NCBI GenBank assembly: GCA_964418125.1
Contig: CAYQKY010000022.1
Span: 9,371 to 73,370, forward strand
DNA length: 64,000 bases
Origin: JACJXW01 sp964418125
Lineage (GTDB): Bacteria > Bacteroidota > Bacteroidia > Chitinophagales > Saprospiraceae
Direction: 5' to 3'
Shown: one piece after another, positions 24,883 to 33,203 of the stretch
Layout of the letters: each line of letters starts with the position of its first letter
How positions within the stretch are numbered: the first letter of the stretch is position 1
The notes under the pieces: generated by a model
Told to the model about the DNA's origin: nothing
Databases searched by the model: none
Seen by the model: the letters and a program-made list of their open reading frames with translations, nothing else
Translations under genes and position numbers: made by a program

Positions 24883-26814
24883 ATGGGCGAACAAAAAGTA
24901 TCCCTGGTCAAGGATGAAATGGCCATGCAGCAATTCGTCAAAAAACTGCTGCGCGACGTTCAGGCGTTGGAATACATGCTCGAAAACGACTGGTTTGAAA
25001 ATGATATTGTCCGCATCGGAGCAGAACAGGAGATGTGCCTCGTCAACGCCAAAACCTTCAAGCCGGCGACCATCGCCATGGAGGCACTGGAAACAATGAA
25101 GGATTATGACTGGGTGGAGACCGAGCTGGCCAAATTCAACCTGGAGACCAACCTCACTCCGCGCGTCTTCGAGGGCGGGTGCCTCAGCCTGCTGGAAGAG
25201 GAAAACAGTGAAAAGCTGGATAAGATCCGCGAGAAACTGGCCCTCCTCAATTCAAAGCTCATCTTAACCGGCATCCTGCCCACCCTGCGCAAGTACGACC
25301 TGGAGATGGACAACCTGACGCCCAAGAAGCGGTATTACGCTCTGATGGAAGCCATCAACAGCCAGCTTATCGGCAGCGCTTACGAACTGCGCCTGTCCGG
25401 CATTGACGAATTGCTGGTCAAGCACGATTCTCCCCTGCTGGAGGCCTGTAATACCAGTTTTCAGGTACACCTGCAGGTAGCGCCGGCCGATTTCGTATGC
25501 ATGTACAATATCGCCCAGGCCCTGGCCGCCCCGGTCATGGCCATTGCCGCTAATTCACCTATCGTTTTCGGCAAACGACTCTGGCACGAAAGCAGGATCG
25601 CTCTCTTTCAGCAGGCCCTCGACATCCGCACCACCCATGACCACATGCGGGAGCGCAGCCCCCGCGTGAGCTTCGGCACCGGCTGGCTCGACAAGTCCAT
25701 CATGGAGATCTACAAGGAAGACATCGCCCGCTTCCGGGTGCTGCTCAGTGCCGACGTAGATGAAGATTCGATCCGGATGGTGGAACAGGGCAAGGTGCCC
25801 AAATTGCGGGCCCTGCAGGTCCACAACTCCACCGTCTACCGCTGGAACCGCCCCTGCTACGGCATCAGCGAATCGGGAAAGCCCCACCTGCGAATAGAGA
25901 ACCGGGTGCTGCCTTCCGGCCCGACGGTTGCCGATGAGGTGGCCAACGCCGCCTTCTGGCTGGGCGCCATGATCGGCATGCGAAAACACTGTAAGGACAT
26001 CCGCAAGCAATTGTCCTGGGAAGATGTGCGCGACAACTTTTCCAAAGCCGCCAAGTTCGGCATCGATTCCACCTTCAACTGGTTTAAGGACAAAAAGGTG
26101 TCGCCCTGCGACCTTATTCTGCAGGAGTTGCTGCCTATCGCCCGCGAAGGGCTCGAGAGCCGGAAAGTGTCCCCTAAGGATATCAGCACCTACCTGGGCA
26201 TCATTGAAGAACGGGCAAAAAAGCATATGAACGGCGCCCGCTGGCAGCTACGCGCCTTTACCAAACTCACCAAGGAAGTAACACGGGATGAAGCCCTCAG
26301 CGTGCTGACTGCCGCCATAATCGAGAACCAGGAAAAAAATGAGCCCGTCCACAAATGGAAGCTGCCGGAAGCCAGCGACCTTCCCGATTACAAACCGGCA
26401 AAACTGCTGGTTGATGAATTCATGGAGACCGACCTATTCACTGTACAACAGGATGATCTCATCGAGCTGGTCGCTGAACTCATGGACTGGCGCAAGGTGC
26501 GGTATATGCCTGTAGAAGACTCCAAAGGCCGCCTTGTGGGCCTTATCACCTCCCGCTTGTTGCTGCGCCACTACGCCCAGCGCAATAAGCTGAACAGCAA
26601 AAAGGCTACCTGCGCCAAAGATATCATGGTCAAAAGGCCCATTACCATCGGCCCCAAGGCCACCATCGTACAGGCCATGACCACCATGCGCGACAATAAG
26701 ATCGGATGTCTGCCGGTCGTGCAGGGGGAAGAACTGATCGGCATCATTACCGAGATGGATTTCCTGCGCATCTCCGGCCGGTTGATCGAAAGGCTGGAGA
26801 AGGAGGAGGAATAG
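24883..26814 (+). CDS. GCS2-type glutamate-cysteine ligase-like protein fused to a CBS pair
   Basis: A 643-residue cytoplasmic protein. Residues 1-480 form a carboxylate-amine ligase domain of the GCS2 type: IGAEQEMCLVN near 45 provides the nucleotide/metal Glu residues, NLETNLTPRVF the substrate strand, and RIENRVLPSGPTVADE the C-terminal active-site part. Residues about 510-640 hold two CBS motifs (VRYMPVEDSKGRLVGLITS and IGCLPVVQGEELIGIITEMD), which usually sense adenine nucleotides. This suggests energy-controlled ligation of an amino acid to glutamate. The exact substrate is unknown and glutathione synthesis is not established. The start at 24883 excludes an unlikely N-terminal extension. 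Confidence 0.75.
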   Translation: MGEQKVSLVKDEMAMQQFVKKLLRDVQALEYMLENDWFENDIVRIGAEQEMCLVNAKTFKPATIAMEALETMKDYDWVETELAKFNLETNLTPRVFEGGCLSLLEEENSEKLDKIREKLALLNSKLILTGILPTLRKYDLEMDNLTPKKRYYALMEAINSQLIGSAYELRLSGIDELLVKHDSPLLEACNTSFQVHLQVAPADFVCMYNIAQALAAPVMAIAANSPIVFGKRLWHESRIALFQQALDIRTTHDHMRERSPRVSFGTGWLDKSIMEIYKEDIARFRVLLSADVDEDSIRMVEQGKVPKLRALQVHNSTVYRWNRPCYGISESGKPHLRIENRVLPSGPTVADEVANAAFWLGAMIGMRKHCKDIRKQLSWEDVRDNFSKAAKFGIDSTFNWFKDKKVSPCDLILQELLPIAREGLESRKVSPKDISTYLGIIEERAKKHMNGARWQLRAFTKLTKEVTRDEALSVLTAAIIENQEKNEPVHKWKLPEASDLPDYKPAKLLVDEFMETDLFTVQQDDLIELVAELMDWRKVRYMPVEDSKGRLVGLITSRLLLRHYAQRNKLNSKKATCAKDIMVKRPITIGPKATIVQAMTTMRDNKIGCLPVVQGEELIGIITEMDFLRISGRLIERLEKEEE

Positions 26815-26817
26815 GGA

Positions 26818-27027
26818 AGGCGGAAGTCAGAAGGCGGAAGTCAGAAGGCGGAACATTGTCTGGCCGGGGGCGGCGGAAAGAGGGCGAAAGGGGGCCTGCA
26901 CCATAAAACAAAAAACTTCCCTAACGACAAGGACGTTTGAAGTGCGAACCACCTTCCGCCTCGTCTTTGCTGCCCTCAGCCGGATAAACTTCCGATTTCC
27001 GGCTTCCGCCTTCCGATTTCCGACTTT
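26818..27027. repeat. GGCGGAAG-word repeats with complementary arm
   Basis: Tandem GGCGGAAGTCAGAA words (26818-26850) face CTTCCGCCTTCCGATTTCC words (26990-27025) across the gap between two convergent genes. It is a plausible bidirectional terminator and contains no gene. Confidence 0.5.
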
Positions 27028-27031
27028 GTAC

Positions 27032-28807
27032 TCAACTTCCTCCCTCCCGCTTCGTACCTGTTTTTGGTTTCGTCACTTCCCGTTTCTGAGGCGCAGCCTT
27101 AGGCGGCGTCACCTCTCGTTTTGGGGCGGGCGCCGGCGTCGTCCGGGGTGGAGTAGGGGTTTTCGGTTTTTCCCACCGGTTTTGATGGTAATCGCGGCCC
27201 CGTTCCACTTTAGGGATCTCCCTGGTTTTGGGCGGTTCCGTTTGGGGTACCGGGCGCTTTTCCGGGGTGATCACCCGTTCGCGTTTTTGCGGCTCCTGGC
27301 GGGGTGGGGGCGCCGGTTCTACGCGTTCCTGAGGCTGCGGCTCTGTCCGTGTCCGGGGTTGCCGGACGGGCTCTTTAGGCTCGGTGCGGGTGGGCGGTTC
27401 CGGCTTGGGTACCTCGGGCTGGCGTATGTCCGGCTCGCGGACGGGCGCCTTATCCCTGGGTTCATAGGCGGGTTCCTGATAGATCTCGCGTTCCTGTTCT
27501 ACCCTTCTGGACAGGCCGGTATAGCGGTTGGCGTTTTTCTCCAGGTATTCGCGCTGCGACATGGCGCGGGCAGGGTTTTCGCGGTTGAACTCCCGGCGGG
27601 CCGATTCAAAGCGGCCGTATTCGCGGAAGCGCTCCGCCAGCCGGTTATCGTCTTCGATCCAGCTGCGGGTAATGACCTCGTTGCGGCTGCGCCAGTTGGA
27701 AACGCTGGTGGTAATGCTGCCGCCTGACCGGGGGTAGTACCGGTAGTGCCGAACGAAGTGAGACGACAGGTGTGGATAATGATAGTGGTGGTAAGGATTG
27801 TAGAAGTACCAGTTGGTAAAATAGTAGGACGGCAGGTGCAGGATGACGATCGTCCTGCCCGGGCGGAAGTAGAACCCCCAATCGTACCAGTACGGGAAGG
27901 GGCGCCAGCGCGGGTAGGTGTACCAGGCCGGGTAGCCAAACCAGTACGGGTAGTGGTAGTAATAATGGTGTTCCACTACATAAGTCTCGGCCTGTTCGTC
28001 GTAGTAAAGGTCGTCATCCGGGTAGTCGTAGAATTCGTCATCGTAGCCGTACTCGCGGGCGAATTCCTGGGCGGAAGCTTTCAGCTCTTCCACCGCTTCG
28101 GGGTTGTCTTCCAGTTCGGCTTTCCAGCCTTCCAGTTCCTGTGCATTCTGCCGGGCTACCTCCATGCTCAGGCTGTCGGCCTTATGGAGCACCATCTGCG
28201 GATCGCGGCGGTACAGGTCGCCGACCAGGAGCGTCAGCTCGATGTTGTCGGTAAGGATGGTCAGCACTTCGGGCAAGTCCAGCAGGGTGCGCAGGGCACT
28301 CCGGGCACCCGGGGGATAATCCTTCAGCAGGGCATCAAAAGCCTCATCGGCCGAGCGTTGCAATTGGATGATCTCTTCCAGCAGGGGCAGGTACTGCATG
28401 CCGGCGCTCATGGCATTGTCCGCCACGGCTTCCGGATAATCCCCGAGAATATTTTCGATATTGCTGCGGGAACCCCGGCCTTCCGTTACCAGCCGTTCCA
28501 CCAGCCCCGGATAGCGGGTGACGTCCCAGATCATTTCCTGAGTGCTCTTCGGATAATCCGCCAGAAGATCCTGGAAGGACCCGCTCGTTTGCGACTGCAG
28601 GCGCTGCATCTTGATCAGGGCCTCCGGGTATTGGCTGCTTTCCAGGATGGCCAGGCGCGTATCTTCAGGATACATCACCAGCGCGTTGACGGCGTCCTTT
28701 TCTTCTTCCGCCAGTTCCGCCAGCAGGGACCCGCCCGGCTGGGCGGCCAGAAATACAGGGCTGTTTATCAATAACAGGAGGATTAGAAATAAAATCGGGT
28801 TTTTCAT
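27032..28807 (-). CDS. Secreted repeat protein with Tyr/Trp/His-rich centre and Pro-rich tail
   Basis: A 591-residue protein with a signal peptide (to about residue 22). Residues 40-200 contain four repeats of about 39 residues marked by YP: MYPEDT (45), DYPKST (84), DYPEAV (123) and DYPPGA (163), each followed by a helix and a second YP/LP. Residues 250-350 are extraordinarily rich in Tyr, Trp, His and Pro. The last 150 residues are Pro/Arg/Glu/Thr-rich and look disordered. The middle recalls DUF3300-type proteins. It is probably periplasmic or surface-located; function unknown. Confidence 0.65.
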   Translation of the reverse strand: MKNPILFLILLLLINSPVFLAAQPGGSLLAELAEEEKDAVNALVMYPEDTRLAILESSQYPEALIKMQRLQSQTSGSFQDLLADYPKSTQEMIWDVTRYPGLVERLVTEGRGSRSNIENILGDYPEAVADNAMSAGMQYLPLLEEIIQLQRSADEAFDALLKDYPPGARSALRTLLDLPEVLTILTDNIELTLLVGDLYRRDPQMVLHKADSLSMEVARQNAQELEGWKAELEDNPEAVEELKASAQEFAREYGYDDEFYDYPDDDLYYDEQAETYVVEHHYYYHYPYWFGYPAWYTYPRWRPFPYWYDWGFYFRPGRTIVILHLPSYYFTNWYFYNPYHHYHYPHLSSHFVRHYRYYPRSGGSITTSVSNWRSRNEVITRSWIEDDNRLAERFREYGRFESARREFNRENPARAMSQREYLEKNANRYTGLSRRVEQEREIYQEPAYEPRDKAPVREPDIRQPEVPKPEPPTRTEPKEPVRQPRTRTEPQPQERVEPAPPPRQEPQKRERVITPEKRPVPQTEPPKTREIPKVERGRDYHQNRWEKPKTPTPPRTTPAPAPKREVTPPKAAPQKREVTKPKTGTKREGGS

Positions 28808-28883
28808 AGCTATCAGGTTGGAGTTAATATATGCCCCTCTTTTTGGCTGAGGGATGAGCTTTTTGCCAGGTGGGTGCTCGGGG

Positions 28884-28983
28884 TGTTATATTGTTGGATT
28901 GCTATATTGCTATATTGTTATATTGCTATATTGTTGGGCGCCTTGCCTACCATTCACTCCATCATTCCATCATTCCATTCCTA
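28884..28983. repeat. TATATTG-word and CATTCCAT-word arrays
   Basis: Tandem variations of GTTATATTG/GCTATATTG (28884-28936) are followed by CATTCACTCCATCATTCCAT words (28951-28980). No complementary arm is obvious. They lie upstream of the 27032-28807 gene. Confidence 0.45.
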
Positions 28984-28984
28984 T

Positions 28985-29181
28985 ACCTTACTACCCAATT
29001 TATAGGAGAATAGTTGCCGGATATCAATGATAAAAGTCAGTGGGAGAGGAGTTTATGCTTTCTTTAACAAAAGGGGCGTACTGCTGTACATGGCGCTTTT
29101 TCTGCCACCAAGGCACAAAAACACGAAGGTGGCACGAAGGCTTTGAGGAGCCTGGCTCCTTGCAGAGGGGGGAGTAACGAA
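28985..29181. other. Non-coding gap
   Basis: No supported gene. A stretch near 29095-29150 (GCCACCAAGGCACAAAAACA...GGTGGCACGAAGG) resembles the GCCACAAAG-type word repeat also seen at 43333-43398. Confidence 0.35.
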
Positions 29182-29218
29182 AAAGGGCTATTCCTGAGGT
29201 TCTCAGGAATAGCCCTTT
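29182..29218 (-). terminator. Strong hairpin terminator
   Basis: AAAGGGCTATTCCTGAG pairs exactly with CTCAGGAATAGCCCTTT over a three-base loop; on the minus strand it is followed by TTTTTCG. It is the outer of two terminators behind the T9SS gene at 29323. Confidence 0.75.
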
Positions 29219-29258
29219 GTGGCGGGTACGTTTGGGGCAGCCGCCCCCGTGCCGCCGG

Positions 29259-29312
29259 TTAAAGTTTTTGGTGGGCATTGGCCTGAAAGGGGCCACTCAC
29301 CAAAAACTTTAA
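29259..29312 (-). terminator. Hairpin terminator shared with the 33144 site
   Basis: TTAAAGTTTTTGGTG (29259-29273) pairs exactly with CACCAAAAACTTTAA (29298-29312), 11 bp behind the T9SS gene's stop. The same AAAGTTTTTGG / CCAAAAACTTT stem recurs behind the paralogue at 33204. Confidence 0.65.
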
Positions 29313-29322
29313 GCGAAAAAAC

Positions 29323-30897
29323 TTACGGCCGGGCGCTGCCTACCATGAACTTCTCGGTGAAGGTCTCTTTGCCTTGCACGTGAACGGTCAGGTAGTACAT
29401 GCCGGACTGCAGCTGGCTGGTGTTGAAGCGCTCGGTCTGGTCTTCAACCTGGCCGATGCGGCGCTGCTGCACCACCTGGCCGAGGCTGTTGTGAATGCGC
29501 ATCACCACCTCGTCGCCCATGAAGCCCTGGAGTTCTACGTTGAGCTCGTCCTGGACCGGGTTGGGGTACAGGTTGATGGTTTCGAAGTTTTCTGACTCAG
29601 CAGGAGCGAAGATGGTTACATCCTGCGGGCGGGCAGGAGTAGCGTCACACTCGTAGGTCAGGCCGAAGACGCCGACGGCAGCCGGGTCGGTAGTTTCTAC
29701 CAGCACATAGTGCGTTCTGCCGAAGAAGGGCGTGAAGTACATCGTAGACGTACCGCCGGTACATCCTTCAGAATTGTCGGACATGCCAAGGCAGCGCAGG
29801 CGGTTGCAGTCGCCGTAGTAGACGGAGATCCTCGTGTCGAAAGCAGAAGCGCCGCAGGTGCTGATGCTCTGTATCCAGCCGCCGCTGTTCACGTCTTCCA
29901 GTACATACCATACGCCACCATAGCCCTGGCCGGGGCCGCAACGGCGGACGGCATCCGGGAATGCGCCGATGTTGGAGCCGAGCAGCGTCTCACCGCAGGT
30001 GATGGACGCGGCGTCTACACAGTCGTCATTATCTACGGGCGGAGGCAGGTCGCCGGTAAGGGACAGGGTAAAGGCGCCGGTAGCGGAGCCAAACCCATCA
30101 ATGTAGATGTAATAGGGAACGCCGGCCAGAGAAGCCCAGGTTACCTGAGATTGCGGGCCGCAGAAGTCGTCGTTTCCGGTTACGCAGGACAGAGCGCCGC
30201 AGCTGCCGGTATAAACGGCGATCTGCGTGTCAAAGCCGGAGCCGCAGAGGGAGGCCGTGATGTCCAGGCCGGTTCCGAATGTAACGTACCATACACCGCC
30301 GCCGCTGCCGTCGCCGGCGCCGCCGCATCCGGGCGGGTTGTCGTCATCGGCGGTGAGGGTATTTCCTGTTGCGTTTTCGCCAACGGTGATGGGCGTGGCG
30401 TCTACACACTCGTCATTGGCAAGGGGCACCAGTTCCTCAACCGTGAGGGTACCCGGGCAGGGGCTCGGCGGAGAAGGCCAGGTGTCGACCAGGATGTAGT
30501 ACTGCGTGCCGGCGGTAAGGTTGGCGGTGATGCTCTTTGAGCTGGCCGAACTGGAAAGGCCGCTCACACAGCTGCCACCGCTGGTGGGGCAACCGGCATA
30601 AACAGCAACCTGCGTCCAGGACTGGCCGGAGTAGGAGACAAGTACCGTCATGTTCGAGGCCGGAGTAAACGTAAACAGGGCTTCGGTACCTCCAAAATAA
30701 AGCGTGGAAGCACAGGCCGAAGCATTGCTGGAAGTAATGTCATTACCGCTGCAGTTGAGGCCGCCGGTGAAAGGCAGAGAACTGATAACGTCAGCATTAG
30801 CACAGGTAGTCGCATTGAGTTGGTAAGAGCTGGCAAAGCTCAGGGCCAGCAGGACTGCCCAACATCGGGCAATTGTCAGTAGGTAAGCTTTTTTCAT
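29323..30897 (-). CDS. T9SS cargo protein with PPC-like modules
   Basis: A 524-residue protein with a signal peptide (to about residue 29) and three beta-sandwich modules of bacterial PPC type. The second and third are closely shared with neighbours. The second (ANDECVDATPITVGENATGNT ... GGVWYV) resembles a module of the 33204 protein. The third (ITCGETLLGSNIGAFPDAVRRC ... CLGMSDNSEGC ... TPFFGRTHYVL) is common to all three paralogues here. It ends in a type A T9SS sorting domain (LYPNPVQDELNVEL ... SGMYYLTVH). Paired cysteines suggest disulfides outside the cell. It is a likely adhesin or structural surface protein; no catalytic residues are seen. Confidence 0.85.
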   Translation of the reverse strand: MKKAYLLTIARCWAVLLALSFASSYQLNATTCANADVISSLPFTGGLNCSGNDITSSNASACASTLYFGGTEALFTFTPASNMTVLVSYSGQSWTQVAVYAGCPTSGGSCVSGLSSSASSKSITANLTAGTQYYILVDTWPSPPSPCPGTLTVEELVPLANDECVDATPITVGENATGNTLTADDDNPPGCGGAGDGSGGGVWYVTFGTGLDITASLCGSGFDTQIAVYTGSCGALSCVTGNDDFCGPQSQVTWASLAGVPYYIYIDGFGSATGAFTLSLTGDLPPPVDNDDCVDAASITCGETLLGSNIGAFPDAVRRCGPGQGYGGVWYVLEDVNSGGWIQSISTCGASAFDTRISVYYGDCNRLRCLGMSDNSEGCTGGTSTMYFTPFFGRTHYVLVETTDPAAVGVFGLTYECDATPARPQDVTIFAPAESENFETINLYPNPVQDELNVELQGFMGDEVVMRIHNSLGQVVQQRRIGQVEDQTERFNTSQLQSGMYYLTVHVQGKETFTEKFMVGSARP

Positions 30898-31299
30898 TGT
30901 TCTGGATTTAGTTAAAAATGTTTATTGCGTAAATATGGTTTACATATTGCGGCATACGATGCCTGGAAACGGGCAAACCGTTTCAGGGTTGCCATGAATT
31001 TGATCATTAGGCATTTTGGAGTTAATGTCAGTCGGGTAAAAAATATACTTTGATCGGTTCCTCGACGGCGAAATGAGAAATAATTTCACCCTGAAGGGCA
31101 ATAGAAAATCATGCTATCCCGGGCGCCTGATAGAAGCATCTCCTCAAACATGATAAATTGGATGGGGCCGTCTCTATTTCAAGGATAATATAGATGAAAA
31201 TATGGTGGGGGGGAAAACTCTCATTGCTCATTACTCGGGCTAAGATATGAAATTTTTTAATCTTTTGCCAAAAAATAAAAAAAATAACTGCCGATATTG
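30898..31299. other. AT-rich gap upstream of the 29323-30897 gene
   Basis: No gene is seen in these 400 bases. They presumably carry the minus-strand promoter of the T9SS gene. Confidence 0.4.
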
Positions 31300-31345
31300 A
31301 AAAAGGAGGAACTACCTGCCGGTTTCGGGCAGTTCCCCCTTTTTT
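31300..31345 (-). terminator. Hairpin terminator with T-run
   Basis: AAAAAGGAGGAACTACCTGCC pairs with GGGCAGTTCCCCCTTTTTT around a short loop, with a few mismatches. On the minus strand it ends in TTTTT. It lies 33 bp behind the stop of the gene at 31379. Confidence 0.75.
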
Positions 31346-31378
31346 ATTTCGGAAAGCAAAGTATGCCGTTAAATAATA

Positions 31379-32659
31379 CTACGGCCGGGTGTGTCCTATC
31401 AGGAATTTCTCGGTGAAGGTTGCCCCTCCTTCCACCTGAACGTTCAGGTAGTACATGCCGGACTGCAGCTGGCTGGTATTGAAGCGCTCGGCCTGCTCTT
31501 CGAGCCGGCTGATGTTGCGTTGCATAACCACCTGGCCGAGGCTGTTGTGAATGCGCATGGTTACCTGGCGGCCGGCAAATCCTTCCAGCGCCACGTTGAG
31601 CTCGTCCTGCACAGGGTTGGGATACAGGCTGATGCTTTCCGCATCTTCCGCAGAAATGACGGTGGCGCCCAGCGGGCGGGCAGCGCCGGCATCGCAGTTG
31701 TACGTCAACTCGAAATCTACTTCTTCACCGGGAACGACAGGCTGTATAAGGACATAGTGCGTCCTGCCGAAGAAAGGCGTGAACAGCACCTCGGTATTGT
31801 TGTTTCCGCAGGCGTCCGGGTCATTGGAAGCGCCCAGGCAGCGCAGGTTGTTGCAGTGGTTGTAGTAAATGGAGATCCGGATATTTGTGTTGTCCGTATT
31901 GCAGGTGCTCAGGCTCTGGATGAAACCGCCGCCGCTCGGGTTGAAAGTATACCATACTCCTGAGCCGGCATCGCCGGGGGCGCAGCTGCGTACGTCATCC
32001 GGCAAGGCGTCGGCGGTGGCCCCGGAAACGGTTTCCCCGCAGGAGATCGTCAGGGCGTACTCACACTCATCGTTGACAACCGTGGCCGGCAGCGTAAAGG
32101 TAATGCTCCAGCTGTCCAGCGAACCGGAGTCGCCGCTGGCGTCGTCGTTGTAATACAAGGACCAGGCGCCGTCGGCATCGGTTCCGTTGAATATACTGAG
32201 GGCGGGGCCGGGTTGTGTGACCGAGCCGGGGCCCGGCGACGGCCAGTTATCGGTAGGGCCGTTGTTGGTCGGGGCATAGGTTCCGGAGGGGTTGGCGCCG
32301 GAGGTAGTCATGGCCGGGCCGTCATCATCGAAAACGTACTCTACATCGACAAGTTCATCGGAACTTCCTACATCCGACATCAGGACGCATTGTTGGCCTT
32401 GAGGCCCGACCAGCAGGATGTTCAGGTCATTGGATGAGGTGTGGCTCAGGCCCGTCAGGGTAACCGTTACTTTAAGAAAGCCGTATTCGATCCCGGATAC
32501 GTTGATCTCGCTCGGGTAAGGGTCGCCGGTCCCGCTGGAGCCAGGCTGCGTGATGCCCCCGCCGTTAAATGTCATTGTCGGCTGTGCAAACAGGCCCGAT
32601 CCGGACAGAAGGAAACTCGAGAGAAAAAGCACTTTCAAATTCAGGTCGAATTTTTTCAT
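31379..32659 (-). CDS. T9SS cargo protein with P-domain-like module
   Basis: A 426-residue protein with a signal peptide ending GLFAQ. The N-terminal half (about 30-185) resembles the proprotein-convertase P domain: LTGLSHTSSNDLNILLVGPQG, then DADGAWSLYYNDDASGDSG and LDSWSITF. The following module is the one shared with both neighbours (ISCGETVSGATADALPDDV ... TPFFGRTHYVL), and the protein closes with a type A T9SS domain (LYPNPVQDELNVAL). No protease domain is attached, so the P domain probably serves binding or calcium-dependent stability. The start at 32659 was chosen because it gives a clean signal peptide. Confidence 0.85.
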   Translation of the reverse strand: MKKFDLNLKVLFLSSFLLSGSGLFAQPTMTFNGGGITQPGSSGTGDPYPSEINVSGIEYGFLKVTVTLTGLSHTSSNDLNILLVGPQGQQCVLMSDVGSSDELVDVEYVFDDDGPAMTTSGANPSGTYAPTNNGPTDNWPSPGPGSVTQPGPALSIFNGTDADGAWSLYYNDDASGDSGSLDSWSITFTLPATVVNDECEYALTISCGETVSGATADALPDDVRSCAPGDAGSGVWYTFNPSGGGFIQSLSTCNTDNTNIRISIYYNHCNNLRCLGASNDPDACGNNNTEVLFTPFFGRTHYVLIQPVVPGEEVDFELTYNCDAGAARPLGATVISAEDAESISLYPNPVQDELNVALEGFAGRQVTMRIHNSLGQVVMQRNISRLEEQAERFNTSQLQSGMYYLNVQVEGGATFTEKFLIGHTRP

Positions 32660-33070
32660 TGCTTTGGGTTTATGATTTATGTGATAAAATAATTTCAAGG
32701 GTGCTGATGGCGCCGCAGAGCTATCAGCTAATAGTTATTCTACCTGGTACTCAACAGAAAACAGGATAAGCGGGAGCCGTGACAGCTTCTTAAAAGGACG
32801 GCCAAAACTGCTCATCGGCTACTGACGCATTTTCAGAGAGGAAGGGGAGCTACTTCTGAATTTGCTGTTTAAGAGTTTGTTTTAATGGCGCCTTTTGAAC
32901 ACAAAAAGGGGTATCTGCACAAACGCGCTGATTTTTACCGGGGCTGCGTTGGTTTAAAATAAGGCTATGGAATGTACAGCACAGGGGGGGAGGGAATTCT
33001 CATACTGAACAGGAGTGCTAATATATAATTTTTTTTAGTTCCTGTCAAAAAAGAAGCGGCTAATCAAAAA
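32660..33070. other. Non-coding gap upstream of the P-domain protein
   Basis: No gene is seen. The sequence is AT-rich in part and should hold the minus-strand promoter for the gene ending at 31379. Confidence 0.4.
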
Positions 33071-33110
33071 AGAGAATCATCCCAAATTGTTCGATTCAGG
33101 ATGATTCTCT
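33071..33110 (-). terminator. Rho-independent terminator
   Basis: AGAGAATCATCC (33071-33082) pairs exactly with GGATGATTCTCT (33099-33110). On the minus strand the stem runs into TTTTTTGATT. It backs up the hairpin at 33144-33195. Confidence 0.75.
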
Positions 33111-33143
33111 GGTTTTGCCGGAAAGAAACAGGCTTCTGCGGAG

Positions 33144-33195
33144 TGAAAGTTTTTGGTTGCTAAACCCGGGCCGGGCCATCAGCCAAAAACTTTCA
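33144..33195 (-). terminator. Hairpin terminator, same stem as 29259 site
   Basis: TGAAAGTTTTTGG (33144-33156) pairs exactly with CCAAAAACTTTCA (33183-33195), 9 bp behind the stop of the 33204 gene. The shared stem with the 29259 site suggests the terminator was duplicated together with the gene's 3' end. Confidence 0.65.
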
Positions 33196-33203
33196 GCAAA
33201 GGG

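Noticed and set aside
29024..29296. 90-codon open frame between the repeat protein and T9SS genes
   Set aside because: It overlaps two terminator hairpins and has no protein-like features.
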